From the NCBI GenBank assembly GCA_010015655.1, contig ML976714.1, forward strand, positions 355,666 to 419,665: a DNA stretch of 64,000 bases. The letters run 5' to 3'. The position numbers were made by a program, and so were the translations under genes. Below the pieces are notes generated by a model. The model made no database searches and was not told where the DNA came from. It saw nothing but the letters and a program-made list of their open reading frames with translations. The stretch is from Bimuria novae-zelandiae CBS 107.79. Its lineage: Eukaryota > Ascomycota > Dothideomycetes > Pleosporales > Didymosphaeriaceae. Positions 12,501 through 23,950 of this stretch are shown here, in pieces. Positions within the stretch are counted from its first letter, which is position 1; the number at the start of each line of letters is the position of its first letter.

Positions 12501-14001
12501 CAGGTTGAAAGCCTGGGATTGCCTTGTCCGCCTGGGCGCGTTCTATAGGAAAGACAGCGTTACCAAGTACATGATCCATGAGCTCTATGCGGACCCATCT
12601 CCGTATTTCAGGGTACAATTACTGCGTATACTGGGTGTAGCCATTGGGAAAGTTGCAGTTGGCGATCCGGTCACCTTGGACGAATTACGAAAGAAGGAGA
12701 CAACTGATGGGGTCTTCGAATTTGGCAATGAAAACGTTGAGGCCGAGGCTCGTAAAGACAAGCAAGATCGCTTCCAACTGGAGGGGGCTTTCAAGGCACT
12801 CAAGAAGGAGCTCGGCAAAAACGAGGCATTGAAAAATGCAGTTGAAGACGCACTCAAGGCTAACGCATCTTCGTTGCAGATTGTGTCTGAGCTGCTGGAC
12901 ATTTGCGACATGTTTGTAGACCATGTGAACAGACTAATCGTGACATTGAAGTACCCGCGTTACTGGGCTGTGGAACGGGTCCTTCCTCGCGGACAACAAC
13001 TTGGCACAGTTCCTCTACGCTTCTATCGCACCGAAAAGATCCGGACAAAGATATTGCGTCCGCTGCAACTTCCAGCTCCGCCCGCCGTGGATACACCAGC
13101 GCCAACGACAGCGCCAGCCCCAATATTGATCCCCACAACTGTTCCCGCACCGGAAGTCAAGGTTCCCAAGATCGCACTCAAATTGGGTTTCGGGTCGAAA
13201 AAGGTCGCTGCAGATGGCCAGAATCCAGCAGGACGTCTAGGGTCAGAATCTGTACCAGGTACTCCAGTGCCAGAAGCTACCGCAGTGGCATCACAAGAAC
13301 ATCTACGGAATCTGCCCGGCCCTACTCAGCAGTCTTCAACAACACTTGGAGGCACCGCAACACCAATTGGCACTGGCTCGAAGGCGTCTACCCCCGCACC
13401 TTCGCTTCCATCCCAAGCACCGTCTCCCGCACCACCGAAGCCTCAGGACACTTCAACACCAATGGAGGGTGTCGAATTCACCGAGACACCGCCACCACCC
13501 CGACCTCAGCCTGCTCCGATATCCGTGCCTGCACCGGCTACCGTCCCAGTCCCGGCTCCAGTGCCGATCTCCCGGCCGGCCTCTGCAGCCCCCACTCCCA
13601 CACCTCCGCGTACTCCCATCATCTTGGAACCCAAAGCCCCAAAGCTCAAGTTCAAAACAAAGTCCGGTGCATCTGCGTCTGCTTCCAAGGTTGCCAGACC
13701 CTCACCGTTACCTTCTCAGCAACCGAAGGAGAAGAAGAGCAAGAGGATCATCCTGCGCCTCCCGAGTGATAAGTTGGCTTCGCTCGGAAAACGCAAGGCC
13801 CAGAGCGACATTGATCCTCGGCCTTTGAAGCGCCAGAGCACAGAGCCAGCGGGTATGGTGAGGAGTCATATTCCTGCTGCAGGTGGTGGTGAGACGAAGG
13901 GCTTTGTGACGTGGGAGAGGAAGGGCGGCGAAAAGCCGAGGCTCATGGTCAAGATGAAGCTCAGCCGCTCAAAGTTGGCGAAGGCTACGCGCATAACATG
14001 A
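9503..14001 (+). CDS. TAF2: TFIID subunit TAF2
   Basis: Two exons, 9503-10270 and 10318-14001, joined through a 47-nt intron (GTGAGG donor, CTAAC branch, GACAG acceptor), give 1483 residues. The start at 9503 (MDVDDD) is preferred over an upstream non-ATG extension. The protein has the M1-aminopeptidase-like fold of TAF2, with readable landmarks IFRIDPITGGG and LVHAVASQWIG. The latter replaces the HEXXH zinc motif of true aminopeptidases, so it should be catalytically inactive, as known for TAF2. HEAT-like helical sequence follows. The last ~300 residues are a Pro/Ala/Thr-rich tail ending in basic blocks such as PKIALKLGFGSKK and KRIILRLPSDK. TAF2 contacts initiator DNA within TFIID in the nucleus. 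Its start lies about 800 bp downstream of the 189-bp repeat. Confidence 0.93.
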
Positions 14002-14576
14002 GCGGAGAGAACGCTGCTGCAGTGCGAGAGATATCGCTGCGGCCTAGTCTGAGCTTGTCGGAGCGTCGGTACTTTGTACAGATGTCGCGGGGGCGGACGT
14101 GACCGTTACCCGAGAAGAAGATGGGAAGAGAGCATCCAAAGTGTGCATTTTAGGCGTTACATTGATTATTCAGGCTCCGTTACGATGGGAACTCAGCTAT
14201 ATGGGTTCACGGCTGGATGGGTGGTGTTCGGGAAGAATGGGTTTATTTGCATCTAGCGATGGCGTCACGGTCTGTTTGGCTTCGGGCTGGGCTGGAGGAT
14301 ATACCCTTTCGCTCCGTGCGGGAAATACCCTCGCGTGTATGTATGCATGGGAGCGAAGATGAATTGATCCGATGAGCATGTACTATTTGTGCACTCGACT
14401 TTGATGGTTTCAGCATGCTTGGTTCCGTCATTTCTTGAAAGTATTCTGTCTAACATAACAGCACTGCCTTCGCTACAGAGCATACAGATATATTCAGACT
14501 TCATGTCCGTGGGTCTTAGGGCAGCAGGATTAGACGCAGCAAAGGGAGTTTGGGATGTCATAGAATTCTAATATAC
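14002..14576. other. Convergent intergenic spacer
   Basis: Spacer between TAF2 (+) and the ankyrin pseudogene (-), expected to hold both 3' ends. Only short overlapping frames are present; no RNA gene or repeat was recognised. Confidence 0.5.
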
Positions 14577-16720
14577 TTAGCGAAGTTGATATACGCTTAA
14601 CACAACAACAGCGAAAACAACCAGAGCCACGCAAATTCGGAAGCTGTGTCTACCCTCATCGCATTCATCTGCTGTTAATTTACACTCATCAACCTCAACC
14701 AGCCGCGGGAAGTTTCGCAGCACATGAGCATAATTCGCATCAAGATACTTCAACCCGCCATATTCCCCACACGTTGCAGCAAGACCTCTAGCACACAGTC
14801 CTCTATAATCCAACGTCGTGATATCAGTCTGAACTCCCAGGTCAAGCAGTCGCCGTACCGCTAATAGGTTCCCGTGAGCGGCAGCATGATAGAAAGCCGT
14901 CTGCCCTTTCTTATCAGCTTCGTAGATATCGTGGCCCTTGCCATACACCATGTCAATTGCCTGAACGCTTCGGCTCTCAGTGGCATAGTGTAGTAGTGTT
15001 TTTCCGTTGTAGTCGGGCGTTCAGAGCGAGGCTGCGTTGGAGCACTCTAGAAGTCTTTGGATCAGGTGGTTATTGCCGCGTTGAGCGGCGCGATGCAGGA
15101 CCGACCTGCCTAGGGAGTCCTTTGCCGTGATGGTTGCGCGGTCGGTTCTAAGGAGAAGGTTGATTTCTGTAGGGGTGGAATGGTTTGTCCACGCTATGTA
15201 ATGGATAATGCTCATGCGGTGCTGTGTCGAATTGGCTCAGGAAAAGTTGTCGAGTAGCTGAGTTGTAGAAGTTGTGTAAGGCTGTGCGACCGGCGCTATC
15301 TACGATGTCGATGTCTGCGCCGTGGCTGAGTAGGACTCGGGAGATCTCGTAGTCGGAATCGCTGTAGACAGCAGCATGGAGTGGGCTTCTGTCTATATAT
15401 AGTTAGTAGCAGTTCGATGAGCGGGAGAAAAACTTACTCTCCGTCATCGTTTACAGCGTTCACATCAGCGCCATTGTCGAGCAGCAACTTCACCATTTGT
15501 TAATGGTTAAATTGGATAGCGAACTTTATACTCTGTCAGTGACCTTGTTGTATGGCTTTCACGCATCTACTCACATGTAAGAGGGTATTTCCGTCAATTG
15601 TAATCACTCTTCAGCTTACTTGTTGGGATTCGAGAAGCTTTTGCATGAAGGCTATGTCTCTGATCTGAGCTGCGATGGCTGAACAATGTGTGTCAGGCAT
15701 TACTGAGCAACTTTTCAAAGTTAACTTGATACTGAATCCGCCGTTGGAGCACAGCTGATTGAACATTATGATTGCATCCGACAATCGCGTCCAAGCTATC
15801 GAAGTGAACTGAAATGTGGCAGCGATCGTATACCCTTGTGTAGAGCCTAGCGTCCTGACCTTCTCCGCTCGTTCTTCCTGCCAACCAGATAGTTTGTTGG
15901 GCTCAAAGCAAAGCCTGAGAATGCAGGACTTACTTATATATTGATAAGATGAAGGAGGATGGAAATCGAAGGGCATAATTACAGAACAATCTCTCTGATA
16001 CTGCTGGCCTGTGATGAGCTGTTCGTCGCAGCGATCCTCAGTTGAGGATGCCGGGTTAGGTAAATTCCGGCCTGTGGTGAGCGTCCTATTATCCTTCCAC
16101 GACTCTTTCGGAGACGTTTCGCTACCATCATTTGGCATGTCTGTGCAATCGCAGGGACTTGGAGGTGACTATGGACAATCTACCAATCTGACAACCTTTT
16201 CGTTCTGCTTCAGTGGCGCAGTTTGGTCCAGGATCTGCATCAACATTTTCCTATCTCTTATTAAACAGTACCACAAAGGAAGAATTGATTAGCCGGTACC
16301 CACAGCTTTATTATCGAAAGCTCATGCGAAAGAACAATATTCCACTGGTCCATGTCTCGGAAGAACTTGCGAAGCCAGCCGTTCGAAGATGAACACCAAA
16401 CAATCCTTTTCCATTTCCGACGTGTCGCATTCTTGTCCGTGAACTTCTGTGCTCTTAAGAGCTTGTTTTCTACCCTCCTGGAGAAATATTGTAATATTGC
16501 CTAGGGGCATCGGATGCCATCGGTACGACGCAGGTAGATTTGCCGACAGCGAGATTATTTCAGTGATGGTCAGCTGAAGGGATTGTAGTTTCATCACTTG
16601 GGCGGCGATATCGGATGGCGCATTCGAAGCGTCTCGTAAAAAGGTTTGCATCACCCTACACAAGCCTCCTGCTGCCCCAAGCACCGTTAGGTTACCTGCT
16701 GTGACGGATAAGGTGTCCAT
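14577..16720 (-). pseudogene. Ankyrin-repeat protein with STAND-type N-terminus, disrupted
   Basis: The 5' part (from 16720, MDTLSVTAGNLTVLGAAGG) resembles the N-terminal helical domain found in fungal NLR/STAND and ankyrin proteins. Downstream are ankyrin repeats, readable as SPLHAAVYSDSDYEISRVLL, GRSVLHRAAQRGNNHLIQRL and GQTAFYHAAAHGNLLAVRRL. A hydrophobic C-terminal helix (ICVALVVFAVVVLSVYQ) suggests a membrane anchor. At least two introns look real: a donor at 15619, and a GTAAG donor with TATAG acceptor around 15390-15440. The reading frame is nevertheless broken: an in-frame TGA at 15021-15023 lies inside the repeats, the frame shifts near 15216 without usable splice sites, and the N-terminal frame is lost near 16440. 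It is most likely a decayed gene; sequencing errors are the alternative. Confidence 0.65.
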
Positions 16721-18836
16721 AACTCTTCAGTCAGATTATTTTGCACGTGGCAGGCAGCGTGTGGGGTGGTAGTTAAGGTGATTCGACGAGGGGGTTGCTG
16801 GGGATGAGCGGAAGCGTAAGTGGTCTATAAAAGTGTCGGCTACGGTGATGCGCATTAAGCACGCTCTGGTGGGGTATCCCCATGACGCCCACATTCACAA
16901 GAAATGCAATTACCTTTTTCTCCGTCCGTTGTCCATTTACCGCCGAAGAGTGTGCCCCGCAGTTGCCTGCCCGCCCGTAGTAGGTAAGACCTGCAGGCCT
17001 TACAGCCTAATTCATTTCCTGGCTTCTCCCTCAGATAACTGGTCTTATGCTATAGCAATATAGTAATATTATGGTTCCATAATATGATTATGTACACGAT
17101 ATATAATATGTAATTTATACTCTTGATCTAAAAATAGTCATGTATAAATACTGTATAGAGAAGAAAGAAATAAACAGTGGTAGGTTTAGGAGATGAATTC
17201 AAGAGAACTTAATCTATATTAGTAACCTGATATAAAAACGCTTTGAAGGCCTGCGTGCCGGGTAATTCTTTTATAAAACTAAGATTTTTGACTGTAAACC
17301 TTACATGGAGAGAATTTGCACATCATATCTTAACTACTAACTAAAAGCTTTCCTGTAATTCATTGGTATGTCTATACAGTATGACAGCGTTATAAAATCC
17401 CCGAGAAGAAGTCATGGATAAGTCGTGTGACATATTATTTTATTCATCTTGTCACATCCCAGGAGAACGCCTAAACTGTCTCCATGCCCTTGTCTTTACA
17501 GCCCATATGCCGAGGCTTGAATAACTGGACTTACCATGCACTTATGAATCATCTGTAACCTTCCGGTGAGCGCGTGTTGAACAGGGATAGATGGGCACAA
17601 CCCTGTGGCCTATGCGAGATTGCCTTACCTTTGCTTTCTGTTGTCGATTTTGAACGCTTTGGTCCCCTAAAACACCATACACTTAATAGAATGTCCGGGT
17701 ATGAAGTGCCATGAGTCAACTCCTATGGCTACGATGGATTTCCGTCCGGCCCATCCACTGGATGCACGTCCATACAATGAGCACAACAAGTACCAGGAGA
17801 GAGAGTGTGTGTATACATTTGGAGGAATCGTATGTCCAGTTACCGTGTTAAGATATACTGACTGACTTGTACGAGAAGAGAAATGGAGGCCTGGGACAGT
17901 GGAAAGCAAGGTGGGAGAAAGTGACAAACGCTACAGGCTATTTGTTGCATCGCATCCAGCGAATCTGTTTACAAAGACGCGCAGGTGCAAGACGGCTCTA
18001 AGATGCAAGTGTATTCCACCGAGGACATGCGGAAGAAGAGGGGACGAATGAGACTAGGCTAGATCCGGTGTACGCGCTAGCGCACAATATCAATCACCAA
18101 TAAATTCCTTGCTACGTTTCATCTACCCCTGTCATATAGCGAGGCGAAGTACCAACTCCCCCCCAAGACTTCCGGTGAACAAGGTTTCAGTGCAGCTTCA
18201 TGACCCAATGTTTTTGTTTGGTATTCTTCACAGCCTTGGGGCTTTGATCGCTGTACGAAATATAGGTAAGTTATTGGATCGTAACAGAAGACCTGGTGAA
18301 TGACTTCACCGGTAGCCGGTCAGGGTAGTTAGTATTAAACAGCACCTCCAAGGCTAAATAGACCTTTTATCCTCGCTTCTGAGTTCAGTGAGGCTCATAA
18401 CCTACAGTCATTTTCCCACGTGAACACTCCAGTTCACTCTTCCGCGGACTCTTTGAAGTCGGGTGTGTCGTCATCTGGCGGGCATGTGTTCCATGACGCA
18501 ACCTCTTTGCCTGGTTCCTCTAGCGGAGGTACAGCAACGAAAATTATCAGTAGCACCACCGGAAGCACCAAAGAGAGCCGGCAAGTTGACTCTTGATACA
18601 TTTCCCGTCTTTACATGCTTACAAGGGACACATAGAACACGCACATAGGTCCTTGGGATGTATTGGCAGAAAATATGATGACTACTTTCTCCATTCTGGA
18701 GGGTTTCAGTTCGCTTTAGCTAAGCGAAGAATACACAGCTTATCAGCTATTCCAATCGGCAGTTTCTCTTGCCATACAACGTGAGAAGTCACCTAATCTT
18801 TTCCAATGAGCAATCAGTCTATGGTATTCCCAAATC
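16721..18836. other. Intergenic region, partly AT-rich
   Basis: No supported gene. The stretch from about 17040 to 17420 is AT-rich and stop-rich, like old repeat DNA; the rest has ordinary composition with only short frames. No tRNA or array was recognised. Confidence 0.45.
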
Positions 18837-21800
18837 CTATATCAGTTTGTAGTGGTCTTTATTGTACCAGAATCCAAGCGGATGTACCGTCAACATCCAC
18901 TTCTTCAGCTTTGGGTTGAACGTTCCACACAGACCGTCTGCCTCAGGTCCTCTCCCAGCAAGAACGTATGCATCTCGTAGAAGATATGCACACTCGCGTG
19001 TCTCACTATTATTTCTCTCAAAGGCATTCTCATAACGCTGAACGAGAAGCTCGAACTCCTTTACGGCGTCTTCGATGGACCCAGTTCGCATAAGCACTGC
19101 GGCTAGATTTCGATCCTGGACCCAAACACGCTCCTGTAACACCTGGCGTTCTTGCTCTGACCAATTTCTAGCATTTTCTAGTCTTTGCTCTGCTGCTGCG
19201 CATTCCGATCGGAATATAGTTGCCGCTTCTTCCCATTCTTTTGAATCAGGAATCGAAAGATATGCCAATGCACGTTCATAATGAACCTCCATCTTCCACT
19301 ATTTGTCATGTGGTTTCCATTCCACGATGATATTCGCGACATGTTTGAATCCCTTCAACGCGTTCTCGATCAAAGTTTTTTTTTTTTCGTTCTTTCCCCC
19401 TCATTGAGATCTATACGAGCTTCTTGCGTAAAGGCTCGTATGGCCAACTTGCGTTCCTCGTCCGTGCCATTGACTCTGACATCGACAGCTTTCAAGTCTT
19501 TCAACAGGCTTCTGGCCTCCGAATATTTCCCAAGATCCGTATGCACTCGAGACATGTCCAGTATTAGCCGCCACTCTACACTGCGGATTCGCGCGTTACT
19601 TGCCAGTTCAAGGCCAAGTTTTGCATAATGTAGAGCATTGTCACGATAATGGCCTGTTTCTCGACCTGAAGGGCGGTTTTCGCATACCTCGGCCAGTTCC
19701 CGCAAAAGCTCGGCCGTTTCTTTTTGGCTTTCTTCGGTAAGTGCGTGGATATGAGCGAATTTCAGAAATTCGATAGCATCGTCATACCGATTGCTGCCGG
19801 AGTACATCCGTCAGAACGTATAGATAGAAATCAATGCTCTTGGACTAAACTCCAAACCGCTGATCTGGCCTGATGAATGCACTTTGACTTGCATCAAGAA
19901 CTCATCAAAGTGAGGCATCAGTTTCAGCTTTTAGAGGTAGCTAGGCTCCTGATTTCCACCCGCTGCGCACTTGTCATCTTGGTACGTGTTGTATATCATG
20001 CACAAAGCTTCATCGGAGAGGGTGAACAGCTCGAAGGGACCGGATGTTTCTACCCGAGCAACGAGACATGTCTTCGTAATCTCGTGCATTAAGACGCTTC
20101 CGGCTTGATCTCTTTGTATGAAGGAGTGATTCTTCAGGATCCCGAGGTATATTTGCATCTTGACACGTTCGTCCAGGGGATAGCGCTCTTCATGAAGATC
20201 TTCGTCAATGTTGTCTTTGGAGAAACAGATGAGTAGCGTAAACAAGCTTTTTCTCGCAAGTTTATTCCCGGAACTATCATCTTGGCTCCGAAAGAAGCCC
20301 CTTGGAAGCATTTGCACAATGTCGTCTTTCCCTTCGCGATCACCGTTGCCGTGGAGATCTTGCAAGATTGCGAGAGGATTTCTTCGACAGAACTTCAGGA
20401 TTGTCGAGATTGGTGTTTGGTAGATTCTGATATTATGTGCCATCACCTCAATCATGTAGGGCACGGGGAGCGCCTGGAGCAGTGCATCGATGTCAGCATC
20501 TTCCTCGGTGGTATGCCCCGTACGGCTGGTAAACATATCTCGGGAATCACTGAGCTCGAGTGTCTTGACAGGAACACAACTAGCCCTCTGAAGTTCAAAT
20601 TGGTCGGCGAGGATTCCACGATCCCGTGTGGTAATGATCAGCGGACCGCTTTCACGCGAGGGTAGAACTTTGATGCAGTCTCGAGCTACTTCGACTGAGT
20701 CGAGACCATCGGACACCATTGGCCATGGACCATTTGATGGGTTGTTTAACCAGTCTTTCACAGCCGCTGCTAAATCTTTCAACTCCTGAGGTATTGGTGA
20801 CATATTGATAGCTCCGCCTATGTTGCAATTCGATTTTTCGACGCTCCACATGTTACCAGCATCAACCCAGAACGTGCGTGTCGAAAGCTTTCTTCTCCTC
20901 TCAACGTGGAAGTTCTTTGAGTCTTGCAATTTAGCGGCGTAGTGAATGCTAGGTGAGATTTGCTGCCCCACTAGTTAGAAGGTTCTCGAAATTCGCAGCA
21001 ATACTTGCCCAAAACCACCCATGCCATGAATCTCAACTATTTGAAGCTTCGCCAGAATATCACGGACTCTAGCAAGTAGCTGAGATCGTCTAAACAGTTT
21101 GCGCTTCTCAAAGGTACCCGGGAGGCTACTGAAGTGCTTAGGTACGTTCTGGTGTAAACTTCTGTCGGAACACTGCCTCAGAGCTGGTGCACAGTCAACC
21201 CATTTCTTTTTTACAAGGCACTCTTCCATCTCCTTCCGACCTTGAGCTTTCGCCCTTGCTAGGACATTATGACAGTCTTTTCTTTGAGGAAGGCGAGGTT
21301 CCTGTATAACTTGCATGATGAATTCCGTAAGTTCTGGTCCTGATATGCCGGGGTTCAGCAACTCGTGAAGCTCAATTTCGACTTCCCAGGCGAAAATTCT
21401 TCTATCCGGGTTCATCTCCAGCATGTCGCGAGCCAGGTTACTAAGCTGTGTCACTTGGCTGTCTTCCTGTTCCAGTTTGCGGATCCACTTGAAAGCAGCC
21501 TCCGAATTGTTGTGGAACGAACAATCTTCTTCGCTACCATACCCGTTGTTTCTCGAGATGTCACTATTGCTAAGATGGTCGTTCAGTGCTGTAACCTCTT
21601 CTTGGTTCAGCCGAAGACCATTAAAGTTGCTAGTTCAACGGTGACACACCCCATTGACCACACGTCCCATTTGCGTCCGTGTTTTGCATCACTTTGGAAG
21701 AAGTACTCTGGCGGAGTGTATCTGTATGTGCCACGACCGTTGACTTGAGTTTTCGAGCCATCCTTAACGCTTTTGAGACGCGCACGTCTAAAGTCGCAGA

Positions 21801-22822
21801 TTTTCTAAGAACGTTGAGTTCCATTCTTATTGAGTTCCTCAAACAAGACAATGTTCGCCGGTTTCAGGTCGAGATGAAACATTACCTCGCGATCGATCTT
21901 GCTATGAATGTAGGCAAGACTAGAGGCAATGCTCTCTAACGTGTGAAGGATAAACTTTCGGTGGGCCAATTCCGTGGTCAAGAACACTAGTTGAGAAGAT
22001 TGAGTAATCCAGGTTTTCATGTCGCCACCGGCTGCGTACTCGAATACCATGTAGAGATGTCGTGTTTCACCACCACTGCTTTCCTCGACTCCAGCGTCGA
22101 AACTTGCCAGCAGACGAACGATGTGGCGGTGCTGCCGTGCTCGAACAAACTCGACTTCTCGTAACAAAACTGCCCAGTCTATTCTGCCTTCTTTCCTCAC
22201 CTTTTTGTGAGCACAAGATCGTATCTATAAGATCAGAATGAATAAGTGAGCATCGAACAAAGGATAGCCTTACTGATACATCTATAATCTAGCCTGATGG
22301 AACCGCTGCCTTGTAGACCTCGCCGTAAGCTCCCTCGGCAGTCTTGTGTATTTGGTGGAATGGAGGGATGAAGGCGCGCGGGCAGGTCGGAAATCGATAG
22401 TGGTGAGTAGAAGACAAGGCGGGAGGAATCTTCCACTAGTGTTTGCAAAGTTCTTGAGCAATCTTCTCCGGAACCGACGTAGAGAAGAAAATCTTCTCCT
22501 TGCAGAACGAAGTACCATTTGGATCGAAAATCGCGTCGTCTCCTTTTCCCAATGCGTAAAGCTCTTCAATACGAGCAGATTCATCAAGCAATAGCAGTAT
22601 GCCATATGCTCTTTGAGCATACTCTTTGATCCATGTAGTGACTCTTCCTATAGTCGAAGGGTCGATAACGGAATGCCAATCATTCACTTTAGCTAGATCT
22701 GCTTCGAGCTGGGCTCGGAGTTTATGATCGCGAAGAAAGAATAATTGGGTGAGAAACTGATAGGAGACGAATCCATGCTTTTCTATTTGAGACTCTAATT
22801 GAGTCTTTAGCCATCCCATCAT
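18837..22822 (-). pseudogene. Kinase / NB-ARC / TPR STAND protein (NLR-like), disrupted
   Basis: Reading from 22822 leftwards there are four parts: an N-terminal helical domain (MMGWLKTQLE...); a protein kinase domain; an NB-ARC-like NTPase beginning VEIHGMGGFG near 21010; and TPR-like helices to 18837. Kinase landmarks are a glycine loop GAYGEVYK near 22310-22335, the catalytic loop HLDLKPAN at 21847-21876 and the activation segment GTYRYTPPEY. A 42-nt intron (20963-21004) fits the NTPase. Lesions include an in-frame TAG at 22289-22291, a TAG at 21805-21807 just before the DFG position (which reads DFR), a frameshift near 21610, a frame change at a 12-T run (19377-19388) and a TAG at 19299-19301. 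This is the domain order of fungal incompatibility-type NLRs. Some lesions might be unrecognised introns, but together they point to a dead gene. Confidence 0.7.
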
Positions 22823-23950
22823 GTACGTCTGATTGACTGTTCAGACAACGTCCGTCTTCAGGGTGTCCGTGGGCATCGGTCCGCAGTGCAAGTTTACGAG
22901 GCTGACGACTTGAGGGATCTTAGTATTGAGTTCGTAGCATAGTCAGGGCCTATGGGACGCGCACGAAGTATTACTCAAAAAGCCGATTTACGCAAGCTAT
23001 TTCAGTCTCCAGGCGTAAAATCGGGATCCAGAATCAGGCAAACAAGCTGCCTGGAGCCACGTTGACGACACTCGGCGGGTAAACCCCCCGGCTAACTGGT
23101 GCAAAGCCACGGAGGCTGTTGACCGTCTCAAAAACGGCGAAGCGCGTCTTAAATCAGCGCTCCGGTTAGGTGCCCATACCAACACCCCTCTTATTACTAT
23201 AAGAATACTGCAGAGCTCTAGAAGGTAAGTTAAACACGTCTGGCGCCTATATAATTCCTTCCGCCCCGCATTGAAGCATTCATTACTTAACGCTCTTGAT
23301 TTCTAATAGTAGGCTTATAATTTATCTTTGAACCTTAACGCTCCTAATTTCTAACAGCACGCTCGCGATTTGCCTTAACGCTATAAGATATCTATTAATT
23401 TTTAGAAACTCGCTTTATAAGAAAGCTCTACATACAATCAATGGGTATATATACAATAACAAGAGCCATACCTAAATATAAACTAAGTTCCCTTACTGCG
23501 TTAGCACTCCTAGAAGGAAATCCAGGCGTGGTTCTTATTACTAAACACTAAATACAAACGTATACCATCTTTCTAGAGTAACTTCTACTAATTGCGCACG
23601 TCCCGGCAAACCTTTAAAGTCGCACAAGTGTAATTAGGACGACTCATAATTTGCGCCCTTCTGTTGCTGTTGCCATTGCGTTACAATCGTTGTACATCGC
23701 ACGGCCTGTCCAGGTCGCCAGTAACAATGGAACAGAACCTCAACACCTCCACGCGTTTCATGAAACACCTAGCCATAATACACATCCTATAACCTCGAAC
23801 AAAGCCTGCGTTCAACTCCATCGATTTCCAGCACCTTAGTAGCACACACACTTCAGCCCCCACCAAAGCGCAAAAACCTCTATTCATCTCCACCCACCCA
23901 ACTATCTACATACACACCCCGTCCACCCCCCTCCTTATCCCCCACCCACC
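22823..23950. other. Intergenic region with short direct repeats
   Basis: No supported gene. From about 23200 to 23650 the sequence is AT-rich. A word CTTAACGCTC(T/C)T(G/A)ATTTCTAA occurs at 23286 and 23334, and CTTAACGCTATAAG at 23374, giving three diverged direct repeats 40-48 bp apart. Confidence 0.45.

Noticed and set aside
22980..23190. Possible tRNA or coding relic with CGGCGGGTAAACC-like segment
   Set aside because: No cloverleaf or intact A and B boxes could be built, and the short frames have no recognisable family.
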